NCBI GenBank assembly: GCA_946482635.1 | Contig: CAMLSG010000048.1 | Location: 1-28,957, forward strand | Direction of reading: 5' to 3' | Source of the DNA: an uncultured Duganella sp. | Lineage (GTDB): Bacteria > Pseudomonadota > Gammaproteobacteria > Burkholderiales > Burkholderiaceae | DNA length: 28,957 nt | Shown: piece by piece, positions 7,457 through 15,289 of the stretch | Numbering within the stretch: position 1 is the first letter of the stretch | Layout: each line of letters opens with the position of its first letter | Notes under the pieces: model-generated | The model's database searches: none | Seen by the model: the letters and a program-made list of their open reading frames with translations, nothing else | Told to the model about the DNA's origin: nothing | Made by a program: the position numbers and the translations under genes

Positions 7457-8611
7457 ATGAAACAACTGACTTCCCGTCTGCCCCATATCGGCACCACCAT
7501 TTTTTCGCGCATGTCGGCGTTGGCCGGCCAGCACGGCGCGGTCAACCTGGGCCAGGGTTTTCCTGATTTCGCCTGCGATCCGAAGCTGGTCGACATGGTC
7601 ACAGTCGCCATGCGCGAAGGTTACAACCAGTACCCCACCGGCGTTGGCGCGCTCGAACTGCGCCAGGCTATTGTCGACAAGATCAGCCGCATCTACGGCC
7701 ACCATTACGACGTCAATACGGAGATCACCGTCACGCCTGGCGCGACGGAGGCGCTGACCACGGCCATCCTGTGCAGCGTGCATCCCGGCGATGAAGTGAT
7801 CGTTATCGAGCCGGCCTACGACAGCTACTTGCCGGCCATCCAGCTTGCCGGCGGCGAGCCGGTACTGGTACAGATGGAAGTTGCCCCGCACGGCGGCTTC
7901 AGCGTGCCATGGGCGCGCGTGGAAGCTGCCGTGACCTCGCGCACACGCATGATCATCATCAATACGCCGCACAATCCAACCGGGAGCGTGCTGCGCGCAG
8001 CCGACATGGAAGCGCTGCGGGCGATCGTGCGCGACACCGACATCCTGATCCTGTCCGACGAAGTCTATGAGCACATGGTGTATGACGGGCAGCGCCATGA
8101 ATCGATGTGCTGCTATCCGGACCTGGCCGAGCGCTCCTTCGTCGTTTCCAGCTTCGGCAAGACCTATCACGTCACCGGCTGGAAAGTGGGCTATGTCGCT
8201 GCGCCGGCCATGCTGTCGCTCGAATTCCGCAAGGTTCACCAGTACAACGTATTTTCTGTGAATACGCCGATGCAGCATGGCATCGCCAGCTACATGGTCG
8301 ATCCGGCGCCGTATGCCGCGCTGCCCGCCTTCTACCAGCGCAAGCGCGACCTGTTCCGCAAGGGGCTGGAAGGCAGCCGCTTCGAACTGCTGCCGTCAGA
8401 CGGCACTTATTTCCAATGCGTGCGCTATGACCGTATTTCGTCGCAATCGGAATCGGACTTCGCGGAATGGCTGACCAGCGAGATCAAGGTAGCAGCCATT
8501 CCGGTATCGGCGTTTTACCGCAACGCCAAGGATTCGGGCATTGTGCGCTTCTGCTTTGCCAAGAAAGACGAGACGCTGGCGCTTGCACTTGAGCGACTGG
8601 CGCGCGTGTAA
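7457..8611 (+). CDS. PLP-dependent aminotransferase, methionine aminotransferase (YbdL-like)
   Basis: A 384-aa fold-type I aminotransferase. The N-terminal TRLP-like start (SRLPHIGTTIFSRMS), NLGQGFPDF (30-38), YPTGVGALELRQ (59-70), NTPHNPTG (169-176), SDEVYEH (200-206) and the PLP lysine Lys235 in SSFGKTYHVTGWK are all in place. The pattern is closest to YbdL-type methionine/kynurenine-oxoglutarate aminotransferases, which act on methionine, phenylalanine and similar amino acids in the cytoplasm. Exact specificity cannot be read from sequence. The next gene begins only 18 bp downstream, so the two may share a transcript. A TAGAAT at 7424-7429 could be its -10 box. Confidence 0.92.
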   Translation: MKQLTSRLPHIGTTIFSRMSALAGQHGAVNLGQGFPDFACDPKLVDMVTVAMREGYNQYPTGVGALELRQAIVDKISRIYGHHYDVNTEITVTPGATEALTTAILCSVHPGDEVIVIEPAYDSYLPAIQLAGGEPVLVQMEVAPHGGFSVPWARVEAAVTSRTRMIIINTPHNPTGSVLRAADMEALRAIVRDTDILILSDEVYEHMVYDGQRHESMCCYPDLAERSFVVSSFGKTYHVTGWKVGYVAAPAMLSLEFRKVHQYNVFSVNTPMQHGIASYMVDPAPYAALPAFYQRKRDLFRKGLEGSRFELLPSDGTYFQCVRYDRISSQSESDFAEWLTSEIKVAAIPVSAFYRNAKDSGIVRFCFAKKDETLALALERLARV

Positions 8612-8629
8612 CAAGAACGGGGACCCATC

Positions 8630-9619
8630 ATGAACCAGTACCTCAGCAGCTTGCAGGACTTAGGCATGGAAGGTGAATCGCGGCTGGAACCGCCGCCGTC
8701 CGTGCTGCATGAACTCAACCTGGCCAACAAGCGCCTGGAAAAGCTGCTGGGGGATTTGCGCAACGAGCGCAATGCGGATGCCGATTTGCGCAACATCGCG
8801 CGCGAAGTGGTGCGAGCCGTTGAACTGAATGCCGAAATTGCGCTGGCCTGCCTGTTCCTGAACCAGATCGCCGGCACCTACGCGGTGCGCCATTGCATAG
8901 AAACCGCCATCGTGGTGGTTCTCGTGTCGCGCGGCCTGGGCAAGGCTTCCGATGAAGTGATTTCCTTGACGGCGGCGGCATTGACCATGAACGTGGGCAT
9001 GCTGCGCCACCATGATAATTTCCAGTGCAAGCCCGGCTCATTGAATAGCGAGGAAATGGCAATCGTCCGCCGCCACCCGGAAGACAGCGCGGAAATGCTG
9101 AAGTATGCCGGCATCGAGGACGACGAATGGATTTCCTGCGTCCTGATGCATCATGAAAATGACGACGGCTCCGGCTACCCGGCCGGCATGACGCGCGAGC
9201 AGATCACGCATAATGCACGCCTGCTTAGCCTGGCGGACCGCTATTGCGCACGCGTCTCGGCGCGGAATTACCGCTGCTCGATGCTGCCTGACGAAGCGCT
9301 CGAAAAACTCCTGCACGATCCCTTGCACCCGGCCGATCCTGTCCTGCAGGAGCAATTCCACCGCCAGCTAGGCAAATTCCCTCCCGGCGTACTGGTGCGC
9401 CTGGCGAACGGCGAAATGGGCGTAGTAACGGGACGGGACAACGGCGACGGCGTGCTGGAAGTGCACTGCATGCGCGATGCGGCCGGCAAGGCCATGCCGG
9501 CGTCGGTTCATCGCCGCACCGACCAACCGGAATGCGCCATCCTCGAGGCCCTCACCGAAGACCAGGCCGACCTGCGCTTCAGCATGAAGCAGATCTGGGG
9601 CGCGCAGGCCGCGCTCTAA
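8630..9619 (+). CDS. HD-GYP-type phosphohydrolase domain protein with degenerate HD dyad
   Basis: A 329-aa cytoplasmic protein. The GYP half of an HD-GYP domain is textbook: HHENDDGSGYP at residues 174-184, then LSLADRYCARVSAR (199-212). An upstream His88 and RRHPEDSAEML (147-157) fit other ligand positions. The region where HD-GYP proteins carry LLHDIGK reads LTMNVGM (residues 118-124), so the defining His-Asp pair is replaced by Met-Asn. The C-terminal 80 residues, with a VRLANGEMGVVTGRDNGDG element, form a small beta domain seen in HD-GYP relatives. A good GGGGA ribosome site precedes ATG 8630. It converges with, and slightly overlaps, mshN. It may be a c-di-GMP sensor or an inactive hydrolase rather than a phosphodiesterase. 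Confidence 0.85.
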   Translation: MNQYLSSLQDLGMEGESRLEPPPSVLHELNLANKRLEKLLGDLRNERNADADLRNIAREVVRAVELNAEIALACLFLNQIAGTYAVRHCIETAIVVVLVSRGLGKASDEVISLTAAALTMNVGMLRHHDNFQCKPGSLNSEEMAIVRRHPEDSAEMLKYAGIEDDEWISCVLMHHENDDGSGYPAGMTREQITHNARLLSLADRYCARVSARNYRCSMLPDEALEKLLHDPLHPADPVLQEQFHRQLGKFPPGVLVRLANGEMGVVTGRDNGDGVLEVHCMRDAAGKAMPASVHRRTDQPECAILEALTEDQADLRFSMKQIWGAQAAL

Positions 9620-10905
9620 TTGAGCTGCTGCAAGCGGCGCTCAACGAAGCTTTGCAGTTCCGGCGAAAGGCGGCCGCTCTCGGCGGCTCGCTGGAAGGCG
9701 GCCTTTGCTTCAGCGTTGCGCTTATCTGCCTGCAGCGAGATGCCCAATCCCATCCACCAGACTGCATTGGCCGGCTGCAGGCGCACGGCTGCCTGGTACT
9801 GTTCGACCGCCTCCTTTTGCCGGCCAGCGCGCTGCAGGACGCCCGCCATGACAGCACGATATTCCGCATTGGATTCGGCATATGGCAGGCTGCGTTGCAG
9901 TGTTTCCAGCGCATTCCCTCCGTTTTCGAGCTGCAGCCTTGCCAGCAGCATCGCCATGCTGGCCTGGCGCGGATCCAGGCTGGTCGCCAGGGCCAGGTGA
10001 TGGATCGCTTCCGCGTTGCGGCCACTCTCGATCAACAGGCTGACCAAGGTTTGCCTGGCCGCCTCATGGCGAGGATTCAGTTCAAGCGCCCGCTCCAGCC
10101 CCGCCAGCGCCTCGCTGACACGCGCATCCTGCAGTTTCGCCAGTGCGCGGCGATATTCATTCTCCGCTTTCTGCTGCGGACTGAGACCGCCCTCCGCGCC
10201 GGCGACGCTACCTGCGCCTGCCGCCGCCGACGCACCGGCCACAGTCGCCCCGGCGGCACCCGCTGCCGACCGGCCCTGCTGCGCCCCATCGGCCGCGCTG
10301 CGGCTCACCCGAGACCCGCCTGCCGCCGCGCCGTCCCGCCGTCCGGCCAGCCCATCCTTCGACGCTACCGCCCGCCGCTCCGGCGCCGGTTTTCCTGATC
10401 GCCCAGCGCCATCGCCAGCGTCGCGCGGCGATGCAGCCAGCTCCTGTCCAGCCATGCTTCCCGCAGCCTTTGCGCCACTTACCCCCGCTGCACGGCGCGC
10501 CGCCGCATTCCGCTCCTCCATCTCGCGCGCCATTTTCTCGCCTGCGGCTCGATGCACTTCTGGCGGAATATCCCCCGCCACAACGGCTGGGCCCTCATCG
10601 CCAGTCGCAGCCGCCACCGGGCCATTCTTCTGAACGACCGCTTGTGCCGGAACAGCCTGCGGCGCCCGCGCGACAGCCGGTGCCCCCACTGAACCAGGCT
10701 GAGGGGAGCTCCGTAAGTATTTCCAGGCCGCGAATCCGCCGCCGCCCAAAACCAGCAAAGCCACGACACCGGCGCCAATCACGAACGGCGACAGGCCTCC
10801 GCGGGCACCATGGCTTACCGGCCGCACCTGCGACGACGCATCGCTCCGCGCGCCATCTCCGCCACGTGCGTCCAGGTCCCGCAGCATTTTGTTAATCAGG
10901 CTCAT
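9616..10905 (-). CDS. mshN: MSHA biogenesis protein MshN (TPR membrane protein)
   Basis: A 429-aa accessory protein of the MSHA pilus machine. The N-terminus MSLINKMLRDLDARGG is the family signature and fixes the start at ATG 10905, which overlaps the mshM stop as ATGA. One membrane helix follows near residues 39-64 (LSPFVIGAGVVALLVLGGGGFAAWKYL). Next is an Ala/Gly/Arg-rich low-complexity linker of about 170 residues. The C-terminal 190 residues hold about five TPR units (AKLQDARVSEALAGLERALELNP, VSLLIESGRNAEAIHHL, AGVLQRAGRQKEAVEQYQAA and the final one). The TPR part should be periplasmic. It is the last gene of operon 1 and ends within the convergent HD-GYP gene (4-bp overlap). Confidence 0.92.
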   Translation of the reverse strand: MSLINKMLRDLDARGGDGARSDASSQVRPVSHGARGGLSPFVIGAGVVALLVLGGGGFAAWKYLRSSPQPGSVGAPAVARAPQAVPAQAVVQKNGPVAAATGDEGPAVVAGDIPPEVHRAAGEKMAREMEERNAAARRAAGVSGAKAAGSMAGQELAASPRDAGDGAGRSGKPAPERRAVASKDGLAGRRDGAAAGGSRVSRSAADGAQQGRSAAGAAGATVAGASAAAGAGSVAGAEGGLSPQQKAENEYRRALAKLQDARVSEALAGLERALELNPRHEAARQTLVSLLIESGRNAEAIHHLALATSLDPRQASMAMLLARLQLENGGNALETLQRSLPYAESNAEYRAVMAGVLQRAGRQKEAVEQYQAAVRLQPANAVWWMGLGISLQADKRNAEAKAAFQRAAESGRLSPELQSFVERRLQQLN

Positions 10906-11810
10906 TTCAGCACCGCCCACGCCACGCTGCCCGCAGCCATCAGCACGCTGGCCGCAGCTACCAGCCACGGCCAGCGCAGACCGGCGCCTGGTCCAGTAGC
11001 ATGGCCACCGACCGTATCCTGCGCCGCCAACGCCACATGCTTCTTCTCGACCTGCTGCTTCCCTTCGCCGTAGGCCAGCATCAGCGATTTATGCGCCACG
11101 ATGTTCACGAGGCGAGGAATGCCTTTGCTGGCAGCAAACAAGCGCTTCACTGCCGCCTGCGAGAACAGGCGCGAGCCGGTGAACCCTGCCACCCGCAGGC
11201 GATGCGCCAGGTAGAAGTCCATGTCATCGCGCGACAACGCCCCCATGTGGTAATGGAAGGTAATGCGCTGCGCAAGCTGGCGAATCGAATCCACTTCCAG
11301 GTGCCGGTTGAGTTCCGGCTGCCCGAACAGGACGATCTGCAGCAGCTTGCGCTTTTCAGTCTCAAGGTTGGTCAGCAAGCGCAGCGCTTCCAGGCTCTCG
11401 ATAGGAATCGCCTGCGCCTCGTCCAGGCACAGGATCACCTGCTTGCCCGCCGCCGCAAGTTCCATCAGCTTGTGCGTGATCGACTTGAGCAACTGGTGCT
11501 GGTCCACGTCGCGCTCCAGCGGCACTTCCAGTTCGTCGGCAAGGGCCAGCATCAGCGTACGTGGTTCAAGGTAGGGATTCGGGATATAGGCGGTAACAAA
11601 ATCCTCTCCCACCGTCGCCAGGAATTTGCGGCACAAGAGCGTTTTCCCAGTTCCCACTTCGCCGGTGATCTTGATAAAGCCCTCGCCGCTGCGGGCAGCG
11701 ACCAGCAGCGTATTCAGCGCCTCCTGCGAATGGGCGCTGGTAAAGAAATACGAAGTATCGGGCGTGATCCCGAAAGGCAGTTCACGCAAGCCGAAATGCT
11801 GCAGGTACAT
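10902..11810 (-). CDS. mshM: MSHA biogenesis ATPase MshM (ExeA/GspA-like)
   Basis: A 302-aa AAA-type ATPase of the ExeA family that helps place or assemble the secretin. MYLQHFGLRELPFGITPD is the family N-terminus and sets the start at ATG 11810, overlapping the mshL stop as TGATG. Walker A is GEVGTGKT (50-57). Walker B is VILCLDEAQ (125-133) with the usual Asp-Glu. The LRLLTNLETEKRKLLQIVLFGQPEL block and the arginine-containing HRLRVAGF region are typical. A C-terminal membrane helix (WLVAAASVLMAAGSVAWAVL) anchors it. No peptidoglycan-binding domain is present, unlike ExeA itself. It is a paralogue of the ATPase at 25428. Confidence 0.93.
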   Translation of the reverse strand: MYLQHFGLRELPFGITPDTSYFFTSAHSQEALNTLLVAARSGEGFIKITGEVGTGKTLLCRKFLATVGEDFVTAYIPNPYLEPRTLMLALADELEVPLERDVDQHQLLKSITHKLMELAAAGKQVILCLDEAQAIPIESLEALRLLTNLETEKRKLLQIVLFGQPELNRHLEVDSIRQLAQRITFHYHMGALSRDDMDFYLAHRLRVAGFTGSRLFSQAAVKRLFAASKGIPRLVNIVAHKSLMLAYGEGKQQVEKKHVALAAQDTVGGHATGPGAGLRWPWLVAAASVLMAAGSVAWAVLK

Positions 11811-13591
11811 CAGCGTACTCCCCGCCTTGCCGGATCGAGGTTCTTGATCCGGTTCTCGGCATTCAGCAAATCCTCGCTCCAACTGGCCTCGCCTTCGATA
11901 ATGGTCGGCTTGATCAGCACTACCAGTTCACGCTTCTGCATCACTTCCTGGCGGTTACTGAACAAATTGCCGATCACCGGCAAGCCGCCTACGCCCGGCA
12001 CGCCGGAGCGGTCGCTGGTCGTCGCCTGGCGCATCAGGCCGCCGATCGCCACCACCTTGCCGTCCTGGCCGCGCACCAGGCTGTCGAACTCCGACGTCGT
12101 GGATGACGCCAGTGGCAGGTTCAAAGCACCCAGCGTCGAGCCCAGGTTGACCGACTTGTTGACGGTCGATACCTGGCTCACCGATGGATGCACATGCATC
12201 AGGATATTCCCGTGTTCGTCGATCTGCGGCGTCACGTCCAGCACCACGCCGGAGAAGAACGGCTGCAGCGTCACGTTCGGCGACACAGTACCGTTGCCGG
12301 ACGAATTGGTCGTAGTCGTTGTGCTGACACCGGTGACAAAGAATTCGTCGGTACCGATTTTCAGCACAGCCTTCTGGTTATTGGTCGCCGTAATGCGCGG
12401 GCTGGAAAGCACATGCACTGTCCCCTGCGACTCCAGGAAGGAAATCAGCGCAGCGAAATTACTGGTCTGGAAGGCCATGCCGAACAGCGTGCCTCCCGCC
12501 TCTCCGGCATTGACGAGCGTTTTCCCGGTTAATGCCCCAAGGCCGCTGATGGTATTCCCGATTGGATCGACGACCGAATCCCGCCCGCCATTGCGCGGCA
12601 ACGCAGCCAGGCCAGTGCCAGGTTGCACCACGCCGCCTGAAATCTTGTGGTTGTTCCCGGTACCGAAGGCAGCCCAGTTGATGCCCGACTGGAAGCCCGA
12701 ATTCAGCTCCACTTCAAGAATTTTCGCCTCCAGGATCACCTGGCGCTCAACGGAGAGCTGCGTCGCCTTCAGGTAACGATCCACCGCACGCAGTTCGTCG
12801 GGCATGCCGCGTACGACGATGACGCCGGACTGGGGGCTGATGACGACCGAACGGCCGCCCTCCTTGCCACCCACCAGCGTTTCCAGCGACAGCTTCAGTT
12901 CTTTCCAGAAGTCGGACTCGGTGCGGGTCAGCACATTGCTTGCATCGCGCACGCGGCCGCCCTGGCTATTGTTGCCCTGGCCGTTGTCCTGGTTATTATT
13001 CTGCTGGTTGTTATTGTTATTGTTGTTGCTGTTATTGTTGTTCCCGGCCACATCGGCCACCGAGGTCGAACTGACGCGCAGGTTCGACATGCCAAGCCGC
13101 TGCGCCGTCAGGTAGTTCACCTGGAACATGCGGGTCTGGATCGTCAGCGGACGAATATAGATCCGGGTGCCATCGATCCTGTAATCGTAACCATACAGTT
13201 CGCGAATTGCATCCAGCGCCTCCACCATGGTCACGTCGCGCAGGTTGGCCGTGATACTGCCGGCCACCTCTGGGTGGACCAGCATGTTGTAGCGCGTCCC
13301 CGCCACCAGCGAAACGAAGAACTGCTGCGCCGGCACATTATTGAAGGCGACATTGAAGCGCTCCTCCATCACGGCCCGCGCCTGCGGCAATGCGCCCGCC
13401 AGCGAACTAGCCGGCGGCAGCAAGGCATTCGACACCGCCTCGGGCTGCGCCGCCGCAGCCGCGGCAGGCCTGGCAGCGGCCGCCATTTCCTCATTGATCT
13501 TGTTGTAGGTATCGCGTGGTGGATTCATGCTGCAGCCAGCCAGCGCGGCGGCCACGGATAACATGCTTGCACGCTTAAGGAAGTTTCTCAT
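11810..13591 (-). CDS. mshL: MSHA pilus secretin MshL (outer membrane lipoprotein)
   Basis: A 593-aa secretin forming the outer membrane channel for the pilus. ATG 13591 has a GAGAAG ribosome site and gives the signal MRNFLKRASMLSVAAALAGC with lipobox L17-A-G-C20; a GTG at 13603 overlapping the mshK stop is a less likely start. A STN/N0-like domain (FNNVPAQQFFVSLVAGTRYNMLVHPEVAGSI region) is followed by an Asn/Gln-rich spacer (nucleotides about 12966-13044). Then come RTESDFWKELKLSLETLVGG, an N-domain with IVVRGMPDELRAVDRYL, and the secretin core ending in VPGVGGLPVIGNLFSN and KRELVVLIKPTII. It lies between mshK and mshM. Confidence 0.95.
   Translation of the reverse strand: MRNFLKRASMLSVAAALAGCSMNPPRDTYNKINEEMAAAARPAAAAAAQPEAVSNALLPPASSLAGALPQARAVMEERFNVAFNNVPAQQFFVSLVAGTRYNMLVHPEVAGSITANLRDVTMVEALDAIRELYGYDYRIDGTRIYIRPLTIQTRMFQVNYLTAQRLGMSNLRVSSTSVADVAGNNNNSNNNNNNNQQNNNQDNGQGNNSQGGRVRDASNVLTRTESDFWKELKLSLETLVGGKEGGRSVVISPQSGVIVVRGMPDELRAVDRYLKATQLSVERQVILEAKILEVELNSGFQSGINWAAFGTGNNHKISGGVVQPGTGLAALPRNGGRDSVVDPIGNTISGLGALTGKTLVNAGEAGGTLFGMAFQTSNFAALISFLESQGTVHVLSSPRITATNNQKAVLKIGTDEFFVTGVSTTTTTNSSGNGTVSPNVTLQPFFSGVVLDVTPQIDEHGNILMHVHPSVSQVSTVNKSVNLGSTLGALNLPLASSTTSEFDSLVRGQDGKVVAIGGLMRQATTSDRSGVPGVGGLPVIGNLFSNRQEVMQKRELVVLIKPTIIEGEASWSEDLLNAENRIKNLDPARRGVR
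12966..13044 (-). repeat. Asn-codon-rich low-complexity tract in mshL
   Basis: The minus strand here is largely AAC/AAT codons, giving runs of four to seven Asn with interspersed Ser, Gln, Asp and Gly. It forms a flexible spacer between the N0-like domain and the next N-domain of the secretin. The repeat unit is a trinucleotide, so slippage would change spacer length, not reading frame. Confidence 0.85.
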
Positions 13592-13599
13592 TGTTCTTC

Positions 13600-13971
13600 T
13601 CACTTCTTGCGGCTGCCTGCCGCGAGGGGAAATAAAATCAGCGTTTCAGTTTTTTTACCACGGCGGAGAACTGCGACATTGGTGCCCACCTCCTCCAGCA
13701 CGGCGCCGTGGAAAGTTTCGCCTTTGCGCACGATCTCGCCGTCGATCACCGCAACTTCACGGCCTTCATGTCCCCTGCCGACCAGGACCGATTGCAGCAC
13801 CGGCTTGCGCGGACCACTTGGCGCAGGCATCGATCCAGGCGCTTGCGGCTGCAGGATTTCAGGAGGCGGGCGAGTCGGGTCGCTCAGGCCCGCCCGGGAT
13901 TGCGCTCCCGCACAAAGGGGAACGGCCAGCAAGGCGATGGTCAGCAGGCGTGCGCTCACAGCGTCATCCAT
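13600..13971 (-). CDS. mshK: MSHA biogenesis protein MshK
   Basis: A 123-aa exported protein with the DPTRPP motif found in MshK and in the related PilP/GspC-type pilotin-like partners. The signal sequence is ARLLTIALLAVPLCAGA, with likely cleavage before QS. A small C-terminal beta domain follows (LQSVLVGRGHEGREVAVIDGEIVRKGE). The ATG at 13971 overlaps mshJ by 16 bp. A GTG at 13959 behind GGATGA would start the protein as MSARLLTI, make a better signal peptide and overlap the mshJ stop as GTGA, matching the coupling style of this operon. Its role is probably to link the inner membrane complex to the MshL secretin. Confidence 0.85.
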   Translation of the reverse strand: MDDAVSARLLTIALLAVPLCAGAQSRAGLSDPTRPPPEILQPQAPGSMPAPSGPRKPVLQSVLVGRGHEGREVAVIDGEIVRKGETFHGAVLEEVGTNVAVLRRGKKTETLILFPLAAGSRKK

Positions 13972-14627
13972 TTCTCGTCCAGGCCCAGGGTGTACAGCGT
14001 CAGCGTCAGGGTGGAAGCCGGATAATTGCGCGCGTCCAGTTGCGCGCGTCCCCAGAACACCTGCTGCGACGCGCCTTCCAGCGCTTCCATGTAATCGAGC
14101 ATATCCAGGTAGCCGCCCTGCAGCACCACTTCCACGCCATGACGGTACAACAGTTCGCGTTGCGCGGGCGCTGCCTTCGCATCGGCAGCGGCCGCTGCGC
14201 CACCCATGCCGGTCACAGGCAAAGTGCGCAGCGATATCAATTTCAACTTGCCATTCGAACGCAGCAGCTGCTGCAGCAACTGGCCCATTTTCTCCGGCGC
14301 CACCAGCCCGTGCTGCATGGCGCGCAAGGATCCGGCCATGGCGGCTGCATCGCGCTTCAAGCCTGCAAGCTGCAGTTCTGCGGCAGCATCGGGATTGCCG
14401 CTGAATGCAGCCATCTGCAGCGCCACGCCGTTATTAGCAGTCTCCAGGCGCATATTCTGCTGGCGGATCTGGTCGGCGAGCTGGCGGTTTCGTGCGAACA
14501 TCGGTTCCAGCACAACGGAATCAATCAGGAACAGCAGCACCGCCACCGAAGCGACAAAGATCGCAATGCGTTCGCGCAGGCTCATGCCGTCGATGCGGCC
14601 GCTCAGCTTCAGCCACTGCGCCTTCAT
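13956..14627 (-). CDS. mshJ: MSHA biogenesis protein MshJ (PilO/GspM-like)
   Basis: A 223-aa bitopic inner membrane protein. A short cytoplasmic N-terminus is followed by one helix (IAIFVASVAVLLFLIDSVVL, about residues 21-40). A periplasmic coiled coil comes next (FARNRQLADQIRQQNMRLETANNG), then a small alpha/beta domain. This plan is that of PilO and GspM, which form the alignment subcomplex linking the cytoplasmic motor to the pore. Its start overlaps the stop of the PilN-like gene as ATGA. The call relies on topology and gene order, since this family is poorly conserved in sequence. Confidence 0.88.
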   Translation of the reverse strand: MKAQWLKLSGRIDGMSLRERIAIFVASVAVLLFLIDSVVLEPMFARNRQLADQIRQQNMRLETANNGVALQMAAFSGNPDAAAELQLAGLKRDAAAMAGSLRAMQHGLVAPEKMGQLLQQLLRSNGKLKLISLRTLPVTGMGGAAAAADAKAAPAQRELLYRHGVEVVLQGGYLDMLDYMEALEGASQQVFWGRAQLDARNYPASTLTLTLYTLGLDEKWMTL

Positions 14628-15289
14628 TTCGCCGCCTCCTTCACCTGCGCCGCTTGCGTCGACATGCGGAACTCGACATAAGGCGCGCCCACCGTGCTTT
14701 CCGTGCCGGCCGCTCCGGCGAGCTGCGCCGCCGGCACTGCGCCGGGTCGCGAGATTTCAAGGCTGCCAAACGTTTTCCCTTGCAAGACGGCTTCGCGCGT
14801 AAGGCGCTGGATATAGCCCGGCACCAGCTCCGGCTGCAGCGCCCTGCCTTCCAACGCGATTTCCTTGCCCGGGCCGACTACGCCGACGCCGGTCAGCCAG
14901 ACACCGGATACGCTTTGCCGGGCAAAGGCTCGCCAGTACTCCGAATAGCCGGCAGTATTTCCCAGTTCGCCGCGTTCCAGCACCGAACGCACATCGCGCA
15001 GCGCCTTCAGTTCGCCCTGCATGCGGGCGATTTCGCTTTCAATGTCCTTGCTCTTCTGCCGTGGCGGGAAATCCTTCATCACCTGGGCCAGGCGCGCTTC
15101 CGCGGCAGCAGTGGCGCCCTGGCCCGCCGCCGCGTGCCGCTCCAGTTGCGACGTCTTCACGCCGCCGTACACCGCAATGAGCAAGGCGCCCGCGGCCACC
15201 AGGCCGAGTGTCTGCGCCATGTGCACGGCAGTAAAGATCTTCTTCTGTTTCAGGAAGATCGGGTTGAACAGGTTGATCTGCTGGCTCAC
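14624..15289 (-). CDS. MSHA biogenesis PilN-like protein
   Basis: A 221-aa bitopic inner membrane protein with the PilN-type start MSQQINLFNPIF, followed by one membrane helix (about residues 24-44, MAQTLGLVAAGALLIAVYGGV). A helical stretch with heptad-like character comes next (RLAQVMKDFPPRQKSKDIESEIARMQ), then a periplasmic domain. In type IV pili, PilN's N-terminal INLxP-type peptide docks into PilM; here the partner would be MshI just upstream. Starts and stops couple as ATGA on both sides. In several genomes this gene is annotated as a second MshI. Confidence 0.87.
   Translation of the reverse strand: MSQQINLFNPIFLKQKKIFTAVHMAQTLGLVAAGALLIAVYGGVKTSQLERHAAAGQGATAAAEARLAQVMKDFPPRQKSKDIESEIARMQGELKALRDVRSVLERGELGNTAGYSEYWRAFARQSVSGVWLTGVGVVGPGKEIALEGRALQPELVPGYIQRLTREAVLQGKTFGSLEISRPGAVPAAQLAGAAGTESTVGAPYVEFRMSTQAAQVKEAAK

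Noticed and set aside
12966..13044. Phase-variable repeat switching mshL on and off
   Set aside because: The repeat unit is three bases, so slippage preserves the frame and could only change spacer length.
12647..13561. A 304-codon plus-strand frame opposite mshL, with a Val/Ile-rich run resembling a membrane helix
   Set aside because: The apparent helix is the complement of the Asn-codon tract in mshL, so it is an artefact of the repeat.
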